From assembly GCF_000003815.2 (NCBI RefSeq), contig NC_049996.1, positions 16,195,452-16,259,451 of the forward strand: 64,000 bases of DNA, written 5' to 3'. Origin of the DNA: Branchiostoma floridae. Lineage: Eukaryota; Chordata; Leptocardii; Amphioxiformes; Branchiostomatidae. Made by a program: the position numbers and the translations under genes. The notes under the pieces were generated by a model that did no database searches, was not told the origin of the DNA, and was given only the letters and a program-made list of their open reading frames with translations. Of the stretch, positions 11,073-22,904 are shown piece by piece (the first letter of the stretch is position 1; every line of letters begins with the position of its first letter).

Positions 11073-14000
11073 ATGTCTTCTGCTTTCGGAAACCGGGGAA
11101 GTCCAAATGGTAAGAGTTTTAATGTCATAGAGGAAGAATTTTAGACTGGAGTTCAGCCTTCAACGGTTAGCTTTGGCCCTCCCAAACTGGTTTACAAAGT
11201 TTACAAGGATGGAATCCAGACTATAGGAATTTCCAAAATTTTCTTGCATGAATGGAAAGGTAAACAGCAAACATTTGCTCAAGTCCCCATTTTATATCGG
11301 TTATGGCGCAGTAACGCAATAGTTGGGCCGCATTTGGTAAATACAGTAACCCAATATTTACACGTGAAGATATATTATAACTTTAATTTTCTTAAACAGC
11401 TCCACCAACTCCACGGAGGCCACCAGCTGCTGGAGGACACCAAGTGCGATCAGGTAACCAAAACCTATGCAGAGCATGTTGAGTACCAGAGTTACTCGCT
11501 GGGTGTAGTCTTCACTAAAAGGGCATAGCATTTGGCCATTTCGCCTCTTGTGTGTCACCACTATGTAGCCGCCTTCGTAGACTTTAACGGGGTTGGCTTT
11601 TATTATTATAATTTTTTTGTGTGGTAGGGGGCGCTATTTTCGGATTCTCTAATGCCGGGAAAGGGGGTTTGCCTACTGGACAGGAAGTTTCACCACGTCC
11701 CTTCTGCAGTAAACTCTCTTTGCCGTTGACGTTAATCTCCCTCCCCCCTATCAACCATTGGGTGGGTCAATAATACCTTTGCTTTGCCAATCATGGTGTA
11801 CTTTACTAATTGAGTAGCAAAATATGTTGGGGTAAAGTTCTGCAGCCTAGGACATTTTGTAAATTTAACTGCGCTACGCCGATGTTTTAATCAACACCAC
11901 ACGCATTCCTTTTGTTCTAATCCGAAAGTGATGCTCCCAGACATGGTGGCTAGAAACCGGCTAGCAAATTCATTCATAGCTAGAATTGTACCTTTTATCT
12001 TTTCGATAAGAGAGTATCTTTAGCACAACACTAAACATTGACTAAATCGATTCGATCGTACAGCAACCATCAAGGCTCCGGAAGGACTTGAAGCTGTAAA
12101 GACCAAAAATAGAAGTGTCAAGGTGCGATGGAACCCTGTCAATTTGGACCAGCTCCCAGCAGGCTATCAGCTTCTTGGCTACTGTCTAGAACAGCGCATT
12201 ATGGAGACGGAATACGAAGGTCCGAAGCCATGGGTCTCTGCACAAGGACTCAGGAAAGTTTTGGATCCTGCCATTGCAGACTTCACAGTTGTTGACCTGA
12301 CACCTTATGAGGACTACCTGATTTGTGTGAGATCAGCCGCCTTACAACAGGAGCGAGTGATCATTGGCAAGAGATCTGTGCCCATTCATGTTGTGACGCG
12401 AAAGCCACGTAAGTTTGTTCACAAGATTCACTCAACTACCCTTCTGGGATTAATGCATTAATGATCTTCCTATATTAAGAGTAAGACAGATGGGTGTTTT
12501 CATAGCTCACAATGATGGGGTCAACTTTACATCCTATTCTAAGGAGGGCCTTCTAATGCTGTGAGACACAGAATAACTTTGGAGGCTCATATCAACAACA
12601 AAAAAATGTATCTGGTTAAAATATTGCTTGAGGGTTGACCCGGGTTTGAGTTTAGACAGGATTGTGACTGCGCCAGATTTAGCGAACCAAAATATCCGTG
12701 ACGTAATTCAGCCGGTTAAGCTCATTCATATCCAGATCAAGCCAGATTAGGACATGTTCGTGTAAATGCTGTCTTACTGTTGTTACACTTTAATCAGATC
12801 AGCCATACCGACCAAGGAGCGTGCAGATGGACGACACCCACGGGTCCCTCATACTGACGTGGGAAGAACCATCACCTGCTGCAGATGTCAGTCCTGGATC
12901 CTACGAATATGTCGTCGAGATGTGCCTCTATGTTGACGACAAAACTCTACGTGAATGGACAGAGTGCTGCAAAACAAAACAATGCAAGTTCCCCATAAAG
13001 GAGCATCAGATGTGGAAAATCAAAGTGAACCGCAGCGGAGACTACCGATTCCGTGTTTCAGCCAACAATCCAGAACCGGAAAATAGTGTCAGAAGCCTTC
13101 CACAAGAAATGGGTATGAAATTATTTGGCATAAAATTATCATTTTGTTGTCTTCTATCAAAGGTTGACCAATGCTTTTCCCTAGTGCCCCTTACAGTGCA
13201 TATACTGGATAAACAAATAAAGTAAAAGTGAAAGAGAGGTACAACATTATTGCTACGTTCGACAGCCATAGAATAGTGTTTACAAGTCATATCATCATGT
13301 CATTGACATATCTTTTGCAGGAGACCCAGAGATACCCATTAGAATTGAAGCGCCGTGGTCGAAACAGCTGTTGAATGCAGCTGCTGAAGCACTGTGGCGT
13401 TTGCCTGGTAGATTAATAGGACGGGAGCATGGAAGCATCATCTTCGTCATCTCCTGTCATGACGTCATCAGCCTCCGTGACCTGTGGATGAACTACAGGC
13501 TGGGGAAGGTAAAGAAGTTCTTCCAAAACCTGTTTACTCACCGGACCAGGCCTGCCTCTGTGGTCACAGACACAGAACTGAAGATAAACATTGAGGAACA
13601 AGATTTCTACTCCTGCCGCCGACACCTCCTGCTGACCAGGCCTACAGACAAAGGGTTTAGAGTAGCAAGACTTGGAGATACTCACTCCAGAGGTGGGTGT
13701 ACCTGTATTCAGCTTCTCAGTTAAGGACACTGTAACGGAAGTTAATACAATAAAGTGAAATGATAAGGTGATTCAAATTTGTTAAATTCATAATGATGTA
13801 TACGTATTCCATCCAACATCCCCACGTACTCAGGCAAACCACTGGGCCTAAGTGAAGATTACCCAGTCTACTGCAAACCCACATCTCACAGGACAACCTG
13901 CCCACGGCTGGACTTTTTGGACCCTGCAGTTTCAACCACTCGACTTAAAGGTAGTTAACACTCTAAACATGGATTCTTTGGTCAGGTGATGATTGCAACT

Positions 14001-17000
14001 GCAAAGCAGCATGTTGAGATAGACACAAGTATTGATAACTTTATGTTGATTTGAAGGGGAACAAGACAGATCCTGATGATTTTATTGAGTGAAATCTCTC
14101 ACGAGGTCTTGTTTTGATAATTTGTTACAGTGAAGCATGAAGAACATGTGCGACTCCGACCAGGACGAGGTGAGACCCTTAACCCTATTCAGACGGTGGA
14201 AAAAACACCATTTCTTTCTTGTCTGTTGACAGGAACGTTTTACGAAAATCAGATCAAGAATAACTAGCTTATTATCCATAATAAGTTGTAACTACCTGGT
14301 ATTTTTTCATTAAAAAAAACGTTTACATGAACGTTTTCAGTCTATTTTTGTTGTCTTTTGAGATCATTTATCGTCAAAAATGTTTTTTTTTTTAATTCAA
14401 GGAGGAGGATATAAGATGGCGGAGCCCAATTTGTATCTTACATATGCATGGCGTCATTTCATGACGTTATTTTGACGTCATTGATGTTGTTATTGGCAAT
14501 ATAAGTCGTAATAAACATAAATATTCTGTTATCTACACTTGTTGTTACATCTTTGTATCATACCTTGAAGTTTTCTGAGAATACCCCTTTTTCACAGTTG
14601 TAGCCAATAAAGTCAAATTGATGACGTCAAATGTCTTATAGTCGTCAGATATTAGGTCTACATCATTCTCTAAACATTTGGTGGTCGTATGATAATTCGT
14701 TTTACTTTTAGAGTTACAGGTGTCAGAAGGGGCGGGTCTCAAAAGCAGCTCTTGTCATCTAGTTGGTGATTATCTCGGTTTCAATAGAACTTTGTAGATT
14801 TGCAGCAAGACTTACCGTGAAGGTTACAGTGTTGAAACTGACAGTGTTGTTTATTATAATAATCAGTATAAAACAATAGACTAGTAACAATTGTTTTCCA
14901 TATGTACACAATTTGCTACATCTGTCACTTACTTATTGTCCATTATTCCTATTGAACAGGACTGGACCGTACTACTTCTGTTGACAACCTACTGGTCCTG
15001 CCACCTCCTAGTAGACAAGTGGACCATTCCAGCCTGAGAGCCTTAGACCTGGCCGTGGTTGGTAGAGAGGACAGGTCCTGTGCAGATGGGGCTGATGACG
15101 TCTCAACACTGAAGTTCAGAGGCAGACAGGTGCAGGCAGTTGTAAGAACAGGTAGGGAGAAATCAGAAGGGCAGGCTAGACAGCTACAAGAGCAGGGACA
15201 GATGCAGACAGCCAGAGAGGATACAGAAGTCATGGTGCACCTTCTGCGGAAGGAGGTAATCAGACTGACAGAGCAGAAGGATAAAGCAGACAAAATCCTC
15301 GTCGAACATAAGCTGGAAATCCAGCAGCTCAAGGGGGTAATTAAGATCATGAAAGTTGCAATAGAAGAACTGCTGTATGACAAATATACAGCAAAGGCTC
15401 TGAGTCAGGGTCAAGGCCATGGGAGAGAAGGAGACCCGGCTGAGGAGAAAGCCTCTGCATCTGAGGAGAAAGCCTCTACATCTGAGGAGAAAGCCTCTAC
15501 ATCTGAGGAGAAAGCCTCTACATCTGAGGAGAAAGCCTCTACATCTGAGGAGAAAGCCTCTACATCTGAACTTTCTGAACCAGAAGAGAAACCAGTGGCT
15601 TCTAACACAGCTAATAAAGGTGACATTCGGCGTACATAAGTGAAGTTTACTGTTTGTTAAATTTGTCTGAAGGTAACAACGACAACTGTTCTATTTTCCA
15701 TGACAAATGTCTTAGAGAGATAAAGTTGTCTGAAATCAGTACATTTGAATAGTGTTCAAATGTTGCTTTTGGCTAGGTTTTAGTTTAATTTGTTGCAGGG
15801 TTATATCGTGGTTCAAAGGCAAGAAAATGTTTCTAAAAACAGACTAACCATCCCACAAAATAAATTACTAAGTGTGCAACCTTACACTATATGTGAGAAA
15901 TCCAGCTTCTATAGGGAACACACATTACTCTGTTTAATTTTTGTAAACAGGGCTGAACAATGTTTTCCTTTTATTATGTTTCATGCTGTGGTTTCATAAA
16001 GGACTACTGCAGTTCTGATCATCGAGTTGTTGATTTATCAATGAAATGCATCTAAAGGCTAAATACTAATTGTGATGCCTTCTATCTGCTAGATGTTACA
16101 GATTTTTTCGCCATAGTGGCTTCACTGAATCTACCATGGGAAGGTATTGGGAGAAACCTGAGTCTGCCCGATGCTACCATCGAGCGAATCAGACAGAAAC
16201 ACAAAGATGACACATCAACAGCAGCAGCAGCATTGTCGCAGCATGATGACACTGAGAGATGCTGTACACAGTGCTGTTTGGCAGCACTAGAAGAGTGGCA
16301 ACATCTGTCTGGCACCAGCGCATCCATAGAGGGACTGAAGACAGCACTGAGAGCACCAGGACAGGGTGCCATCGCGGAGGAGTTAAGCAAAAGGTGACCT
16401 TAATTCTATTTTTCGATTAGAATAGCTGTAATTAAGGGTTAATGGCCTGCCCCGAGGTGTATATGGTGCCATAACGACTGGTCCTTTGCTATAACCACCG
16501 AATGAAACCACCGAGTGAGCGAAGCTCATCCAAACTGACCCGGCTCCACTCTGAACGCTAGCGCCGCTTCGTCCAATTGTTCTCCCTCAGAAATTGTTGC
16601 TCCTGGACGTCGCCCAGAGCTTCCCATGGCTCGAAAAATTTGCCTAATCTGATTTTGAGATTTCTTGAATGAAAAACTGCAGCATTATGTCCATAATTTG
16701 CGTATATCTTCTTAATTATCATGTACCAAACTCTGTTTTTCAGAGAGCAGCTAATGAGTGAAATGGTTTCGCCGAGCAAATTGACAAGCATGATGAATCT
16801 TCACGCAGATGTCTATGATGTGATACAGGATAGGATGCGATCCGTGTGTCGTATTAACTGGCCTGGGGGGTCTGGAACCGGTTTCCTGTTGAGTAAGGGA
16901 AAGATTCTTACATGTTACCATGTGTATAAGTTAATGATCGATGCCTCAAGAATGTTCACTGATATAAGTTTGTTCACTGCAACATTCTTTGTGTCTTCTG

Positions 17001-17560
17001 CAGAAGAATACAAAGTTAGCTTTCCTTCCACCACCCTCAAATGTCATAGTGAAGAATCTGACCTAAACTATGCCATTCTGCAATTGTCTGTAGATGATGA
17101 AACAGCGAGTGTCATTGACAGCCTGCCTTGCCTTGGGCGGTACATATCAGAAAGCGAAGACAACCGTAACATGGTAGTTATTGTTGGGCACCCCTACAGT
17201 GGGAGCAAGATGGTTGACTTCTGTCCCATCGTTGGCATGGACCAACGCTACATCATCCATGCCCGCTTTAGGAACCCTGAATTTCCCCATGAAGACCCAC
17301 GCAAACCTCTGTACCATACAGGTGTCATGTTCCACGGCTCCTCAGGCTCCCCAGGGTTTGACACGAAAGGTAATGTAGCGCTCATGCACACCCGAGGGTT
17401 CTACTCTGACATGAGCAGACAGAGCATCGTTGAGCAAGGGGTTAGTCTGTCTGCCATCAGAGACCATGCGCGTCAAAACCTGGCACCTGATGACTTAAGC
17501 GAGATCTTTCCTGATACTAGCGATACTTTCCCAATGGAGGTTGTTGATGTGGAATATTGA
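11073..17560 (+). CDS. FN3-FN3-TRADD-N-coiled coil-death domain-trypsin-like protease
   Basis: Ten coding exons: 11073-11109, 11400-11453, 12064-12408, 12798-13112, 13321-13692, 13834-13950, 14131-14169, 14960-15619, 16093-16393, 16744-17560. All have AG/GT borders; the first eight introns are phase 1 and the last phase 2. The total is 3057 nt, exactly 1019 codons with the stop. No signal peptide (starts MSSAFGNRGSPNG), so the product is probably intracellular and the FN3 domains are not extracellular. Domain order: FN3 about 31-145, FN3 146-250, TRADD-N-like about 288-355, coiled coil 450-585, EEKASTS repeat 588-630, death domain 647-735, protease 777-1000. A death-fold protein with its own protease suggests assembly-triggered proteolysis in immunity or cell death; that is inference. 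Confidence 0.85.
12064..12408 (+). CDS. exon: fibronectin type III domain 1
   Basis: One exon, one domain. It begins APEGLEAVKTKNRSVKVRW and has the FN3 hallmark tryptophan (VRWNP), Tyr in GYQLLGYCLE, Leu-Pro-Tyr in VVDLTPYEDYLICVRS, and a closing strand. Both borders are phase 1, as is usual for mobile FN3 exons. Confidence 0.75.
12798..13112 (+). CDS. exon: fibronectin type III domain 2
   Basis: YRPRSVQMDDTHGSLILTW then EEPSPAADVSPGSYEYVVEM carry the FN3 B strand (LTW) and C strand (YEYVVEM). The end, GDYRFRVSANNPEPENS, is the canonical YxxxVxAxN FN3 F strand. Phase 1 at both ends. Confidence 0.8.
13321..13692 (+). CDS. exon: TRADD-N-like domain
   Basis: GSIIFVISCHDVISLRDLW, then MNYRLGKVKKFFQNLF, then TDTELKINIEEQDFYSCRRH. 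This is a strand, a helix with the WxxYxxGK turn, a strand, and a helix with the YxxxR pattern, as expected for the TRADD N-terminal fold. It occupies the same place, before the linker and coiled coil, as the exon at 367-801. Confidence 0.65.
13834..14169 (+). CDS. two short linker exons
   Basis: 13834-13950 (39 codons, GKPLGLSEDYPVYCKPTSHR onward) and 14131-14169 (13 codons, VKHEEHVRLRPGR) both begin and end in phase 1, so either could be skipped without changing frame. No domain was recognised. The TIR paralogue has no counterpart between its TRADD-N and coiled-coil exons. Confidence 0.7.
14960..15619 (+). CDS. exon: conserved linker, coiled coil and EEKASTS repeats
   Basis: Begins LDRTTSVDNLLVLPPPSRQ, shared with the exon at 1169-1795, then a Q/E/K-rich coiled coil with LEIQQLKGVIKIMKVAIEEL. 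It ends in a low-complexity tail of 7-residue repeats and SEPEEKPVASNTANK. High similarity to the 1169-1795 exon, at DNA level too, shows a recent duplication or gene conversion. Confidence 0.85.
15444..15570 (+). repeat. 21-bp tandem repeat encoding EEKASTS
   Basis: Six units, one EEKASAS and five EEKASTS, nearly identical in DNA. In frame, so length variation between alleles is expected. It forms a charged flexible tether between coiled coil and death domain. Confidence 0.9.
16093..16393 (+). CDS. exon: death domain
   Basis: About 90 residues: DVTDFFAIVASLNLPWEGIG, then RNLSLPDATIERIRQKH, CCLAALEEWQHLSGTSASIE and GLKTALRAPGQGAIAEEL. This is the death-domain helix order, with W in helix 2 (LPWEGIGRNLSL), the I-x-x-I helix 3, the L-x-x-W of helix 5 and the T/S-x-x-x-L-x-x-A-L of helix 6. 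Ends in phase 2. Confidence 0.8.
16744..17560 (+). CDS. exon: trypsin-fold (FAM111/HtrA-like) serine protease
   Basis: About 271 residues in one exon. VCRINWPGGSGTGFLLSKGK is the N-terminal strand pair. The triad is readable: His806 in LTCYHVY, Asp853 in SDLNYAILQL, Ser947 in FHGSSGSPGFD (numbers on the full model). YHTGVMFHGSSGSP resembles the substrate-pocket region of FAM111 and other Trypsin_2-type intracellular proteases. No propeptide-like Arg/Ile cleavage site was seen, so activation is probably by assembly rather than zymogen cleavage (inference). Confidence 0.8.
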
Positions 17561-18209
17561 TTATAATCCTCATGAAGCGTACACTAGTACTCATAGTCAT
17601 GGACATGTTCACTACTAAATAGACTGTCTCACTGCATAGATGATTTATTGATACCATTATATTTGAGGACTTTAGCGAGGTCTTTCCATTGTCATTTGAT
17701 TATGGCATATTTGCAGTAACATTTCATCATGTACATGTGTATGGTATACCGGTATGCAAAGAAAATATCTGATTATACCAAATGATGCATACAACTTAGA
17801 TTACACAGATTAGAAGTAATGGAACGCGACAAAGCGGAGATGTTTTTCAGTAGACATCTGAAATGATAACCAATACATGGACTAAGGAGGTGATGAGCTC
17901 GTTTCTACTTCAAGATCTTGTCCTATGGAAGGGGGCGACTGTTAAAAGGAATATCTCAATAATGGTTAACGATGAATTCAGCATGACAAGTAACCTGTTT
18001 CGTAGAACTAAAACGATTGATAATGCTGCTCGAACAGTATCGTTGAATGAGAGTGGGCCGGCTATGATTAATGGTGGATGAAATTAGCTTGCAACGCTTA
18101 ACGAGAAAGGGCATGCAAACCCTCTTACTTGAAATGTTTCAGGTCAATATCTGTATCTGCTTGGAGAATAGGAGGACCACAGGTGGAAAGTTAAGCAAGT
18201 TTTATTGCT
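17561..18209. other. 3' flank of the protease gene
   Basis: The 3' UTR and downstream sequence up to the retrotransposon. No AATAAA was found near the stop and no exon recognised. The small open frame at 17863-18081 has no recognisable features. Confidence 0.5.
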
Positions 18210-20628
18210 ATTATAAAAATTGCTAAAAAAGAAAAAACGAGATTTCCACCAACAAATCATGGATCAATTGTCTTCACTAAGGGAAAGAAACCCGAGTGCA
18301 TTCTGGAATTTGATAAATAAACTGAAACCAGGAAAGCCAAATGACGATAACCAGATTACAGAAGAGGAATGGGTAAACCACTTCAAGAATCTTGACAAAT
18401 TTTCTGATAGCCCTACAGACAACGGCCTTCCCAGTGAAAACATTCAAACAGACTTTTCGAACACCCCACCAAACTCGTCAGAACTGGATTCCACAATTAC
18501 CCCAGAAGAATTGGACACCGCAGTCTTAAAACTAAAAAACAATAAGTCAAGCGGCAATGACAGAATTTTGAATGAAATGCTAAAATCTGGTAAAATGTTG
18601 CTTAAAGAACCTATACTCCACTTGTTTAACACTTGCTTACAAAATGGTCATTTCCCGCAAGAATGGTCAGTAAGTCATATTGTTCCTATCCACAAGTCAG
18701 GAGACACCTCCCTGCCAGATAACTACAGAGGGATTTCTATAATCAGCTGTTTAGGGAAATTATTCTCCTCCATTCTAAATTCACGCCTTGTCAAATACGC
18801 AGAACACAATAACCTCTTCCAGCCACACCAAGCAGGCTTCAGACAAAACTTTAGAACTACCGATAATCTGTTTGTTTTAAGTACACTAGTTAGCAAATAT
18901 CTAAACAAAAACCGTCAACTTTACGCTTGCTTCATTGATTTTAGCAAAGCATTTGATTCTGTTTGGAGAAACGGCCTCTTGTTTAAATCGAGTAAACTCG
19001 GTATTGGTGGTAAATTTCTAAAAGTAATAGAGGGCATGTATTCAAAGACTATAAACTGCGTTAAATCTAAAAATGGATTGACTGAAACTTTTGTTACTAA
19101 CTGTGGTGTGAGACAAGGGTGCAACTTAAGCCCTACATTATTTAACCTTTTTCTTAGCGATATTGTGTCCCAATTTGACGGTGCTCCTTGTAATCCCCCA
19201 CTTATGCACAGCAAAACTGTCCCATGCTTGTTGTATGCTGACGACTTGGTAATTTTTTCCGAGTCCAAACAGGGATTACAGCATTCCTTGAACAATCTGG
19301 AAAATTATTGTGCACTTTGGAAATTAAAAGTAAATCTTAGGAAAACAAAAATTATTGTATTTACAAAGGGTGGCAGTCTACCTAAAAACTGTTCTCTCCT
19401 GTTTGATAATCGTGAAATAGAAATTGTAACTTGTTATACTTATCTTGGTATTATTGTGAGTGCAGCTGGCACGTTTAAAGCTAACAACAAATACCTGAGT
19501 GGCAAAGGTCTGAAGGCTTTATTCGGAATAAAACAATCTTTAGATAAAGCCACCGCCTCATTACCAGTTAGAAACAAACTTTTCGATGCATGTGTCAAAC
19601 CTATTCTACTTTATGGCTCAGAAATATGGGGCGCATTTAAAAGCCCTAAAACCTGTCCCATTGAATCTGTTCACCTTAAATTCTGCAAACAAGCACTAAA
19701 TGTCCCCAGACCAGCATCTAACCTTGCCACAAGAGCGGAATTAGGGAGGTACCCCATTCAACTGGAAGCCTCCCTGAACGCTATCAAACACTTTCTAAGA
19801 ATCCGTCAAAACGTGCCAGCTGACAGTCTACAAGCCGACGCCCTATCTTGTCAATTACAACTAGATGATAATGGAAATAAGTGCTGGGCGTCCGGCGTTC
19901 GTAAGATACTGGAGGAATGCGGTTTTGCCTACATATGGAGATCTCAAATATCTCTAGGAAGAAACCTATCACCTATAACCAACGCCATCAGCCAACGATT
20001 AAAGGATATTTACATTCAAACATTTAGAACCGAAATACACAATGACAACCGGGACAAATCTTTCGGTAACAAATTACGAACCTATAGATTATTCAAGACT
20101 ATTTATAAAGAAGAAGAATATCTGATGGTGAAAAACATACAGCACAGAGTGGCTGTCACTAAACTCCGGATTAGTTGCCACAAGTTACATATCGAAACTG
20201 GAAGGCACAACCGCACCCCTCTGCAGCATAGAGTCTGCCAATTTTGTGATCTACAACATGTAGAAGATGAACAGCATTTTATTTTACACTGTAAATTGTA
20301 CCATAATGAACGGATTGTGCTTTATGAATATATCAGAAAAGAGTTCCCATATTTTGAACATCTGAATGCAACGGATAAATTTCTATTTTTGATGCGCCTA
20401 GACAAACCCTGTATATCAAACATTATATGTTCTTATATCTACACCTGTTCAAAGAAGCGAAAAGATGTCGACCATCCTGTTAGCTTAGTACCTTCAACTA
20501 GTTAAATTGTATCCTGTTGTTTTTTTCATATATTTGTTATTCTGTTATCAGTCACGTCTGTTATCAGTGACCTGTACCTAGCCCGTCGAGGCATGAATGT
20601 ACAATAAAGGTCTTTCATTCATTATAAA
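18210..20628 (+). mobile_element. 5'-truncated non-LTR retrotransposon (LINE)
   Basis: Contains the RT half of an ORF2 with no upstream endonuclease, then a short 3' UTR with AATAAA near 20602 and a TTTCATTCATT tail. ATTATAAA occurs at 18210-18217 and again at 20621-20628, a candidate 8-bp target-site duplication around a 5'-truncated insertion. The clade was not assigned; the C-terminal layout resembles jockey/RTE/CR1-type ORF2s. Confidence 0.85.
18220..20505 (+). pseudogene. reverse transcriptase ORF2 fragment
   Basis: 761 codons open from 18220 without a stop. RT motifs are in order: NNKSSGNDRILNEML (fingers), LPDNYRGISI, ACFIDFSKAFDSVW about residue 237 (motif A Asp), GVRQGCNLSPTLFNLF about 297 (motif B), LLYADDLVIF about 339 (catalytic YADD), and ALWKLKVNLRKTKIIVF. 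A Cys/His knuckle (CQFCDLQHVEDEQHF) lies near residue 672. The intact frame implies a young copy. The apurinic endonuclease half is absent, so it is called a truncated element, not a host gene. Confidence 0.85.
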
Positions 20629-21243
20629 TACACGCATGTATAAATGTATAGCTTTGAGCTATGTGGACCACAATAATGTGTGTACCTTTACCCTTTTTCC
20701 TTTATGTTGTAGTATTAGTATGATTGCTATTATTTGCATGAGCCGAATATCATCTGTAATGACGCTAAATTAATATATTCAGGCTCCTTTTGAACTTGAT
20801 TAAAAAAATGTGGTTCAGAGATTTCAAACTTTTGTCACCGTCATGTTGGTGTATCTGTGGGTTTCATCTTGTCAGGGACATCAGGTCAGGCAAGTAAATT
20901 TTATGAACGATATCCTCTGTAAACTTGCAAGAGAGCACGTTGAAACAAACTTTTGTGATAATTGTCGAGTTGTGTAAATTTTGCCATCGAAGGGCTCAAG
21001 GTGACAGACTTGTGGCCCTTACATGTATAACAGGTGCCAGCATCGTCACACATCATCGCCCATTTCTCTAAAGAAGACGCATTTTTTTATGGATAGCACT
21101 GTTTCAAAGTAATGAGCTAGTTAATTATGCCTATTCTGAACTCAATTAACTACCTGAAATGTTGTGTCCAAGTGATACAGGCTATCGTGTATGTATCCTT
21201 GACCATTTATCATTGCTGATTGGGTAGAGTGTAGACCTGTAAC

Positions 21244-21679
21244 TAGGGGTGGGTACCGGTACAGAAAATTGAGGTCCAGGTCCGGTGAGGTCCAAAGGAT
21301 CAGATCCAGGTTTGGATCTGGACCTGATTCAGTATGTGAGAACTTGTGAATGGAGGATACTCTTAACAATGGTCCATTTCGCAACAAAGAGATCTGTTTT
21401 GTAAAGTGTTTGACTCCCACTGGCGTTATAAAATCCTACAAGGCTAACTGCCTCTGTACTATTGACTGTAAAACTGGGTAGAAATGACTATAGACTCTAC
21501 TCTACTTTGCTTGTTATTTTCCTCGACGGGTAAGCCACGAAACATGTGAATGCCTGATCATATAATCTGTTCATTTTCCAATAGGTCCAACATCCGGTCC
21601 ACTGAATTTCTTTAGGTTTTGCTTTTTCTGTACCGGTTTAATAAGAAATTAAACGTTTCTGTACCAGTACCCACCCCTA
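21244..21679. mobile_element. MITE, TIR TAGGGGTGGGTACCGGTACAG
   Basis: Left end at 21244 and the imperfect complement (TCTGTACCAGTACCCACCCCTA) at about 21658-21679. The interior has GGTCCAGGTCCGG and GATCCAGGTTTGGATCTGG short palindromes. Non-coding. Confidence 0.75.
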
Positions 21680-21714
21680 CCTGTAACACATTGATCCTTA
21701 ACGGTTGTCCACTA

Positions 21715-21975
21715 CATACAACATGACATGGAACAAACTGGTGGACAAAGCTGTGGATGTCTTTATTGATGTCTCAGTGCCTCTGTGTCTTCACAACACC
21801 TCAAAGATCAGACTTAGAAAATGAAGTAATATTTCAACCAATATTTCTTTGTGGTTGTTTTTCCCCTCAAACGTTCAAACCACATTCTCTTCAAGTACAA
21901 AGTTATTATGTCATACATGGAATCTAAGTGGTCAAAATGTTGTTCCTAGAATTCAAACAGTGTATTAAATGTTCC
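21715..21975. repeat. dispersed repeat, copy 1
   Basis: About 260 bp beginning CCACTACATACAACATGAC. It is matched, with small indels, by 30425-30690, and its first 35 bp also by 29654-29688. The frame is broken here. Confidence 0.8.
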
Positions 21976-22599
21976 TGTGACAAATAGAAAGATAGTACCA
22001 GTGTATAACAAAGTATTATATATTTAGTACGTAATGGGAGTATTATATATTTAGTACATGATCGGTGCCAGACACATTATCATATACATTTGCATGATAA
22101 ATGAGAAAATGTTATAATTCCATAGAGTAGCAAATGACGGGGATTTCATTACAACATCATGAAGCTTAGTGAAGGTGAACATTACTAGATATAAATCATT
22201 CAAATTAGTTGGATATTTACAGAATTAATCAGAAAACACTAAAATGGCCTTCTTTGCTACGATAAGACTTTCAAACTTTGGACTTGTGCCTCTTGGATAG
22301 AGAGGATGATCAACTGAGACAAATTATGCAAATCTGGACCTTATTTGCATAAAGAAATGGAAAAACAGAACTACTTCACTCGAAAAGATCCAAACGATTT
22401 GGCGAAGGTATGAGATCGTTGAACTCTAGTCTACACATGCAAACACCGATGGGACCTTTTTGTGACAAAATAAAGAAGTACCCCTGTCATACATAAGACT
22501 CATTAGGACTTTAAATGATATAAACTGAATCTCTGTTATATACTTCGTCTGACCCTTGCCTCTTCCCTCATGACCTCAATGAAAAGCGGCCTGTACAGT

Positions 22600-22850
22600 A
22601 GTCTCAAAGCAGACCCTACGGTGCCTTAGGCTTTAACACGTTAAACAGCCTCATTACCCTACACATTGGGTACCCGCCTGTGGCACTGGCTGCAAATACA
22701 CCCGATATTATTATTAGAGGTAGTATCAAAGCTGGCCAAGGAGTGTAGAGGGCCAAAGGGAGTCAAACGGGCACCTGGTGCCGCTATACTAAGTCCCTTG
22801 TCAGCCTTGATACTATCTCCAAGGCACCGTAGGGTCTGCTTGGAGACTAA
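22600..22850. mobile_element. MITE, TIR TAGTCTCcAAGCAGACCCTACGG
   Basis: Inverted ends at 22600 and 22850, with a second inverted pair (AGTATCAAAGCTGGCcAAGG and CCTTGTCAGCCTTGATACT) inside. The same family as 60332-60498. Confidence 0.8.
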
Positions 22851-22904
22851 CCTGCAGGCCGATTTGAGCTTTCATGAATAAACAAAGGTTCAAACAAGAA
22901 CTGC

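Noticed and set aside
12064..13112. Extracellular FN3 receptor
   Set aside because: No signal peptide or membrane segment in the complete model, and all downstream domains are cytosolic types.
15411..15643. Minus- and alternate-frame ORFs with FSSDVEA or LHLRRKP repeats
   Set aside because: Other-frame readings of the EEKASTS coding repeat.
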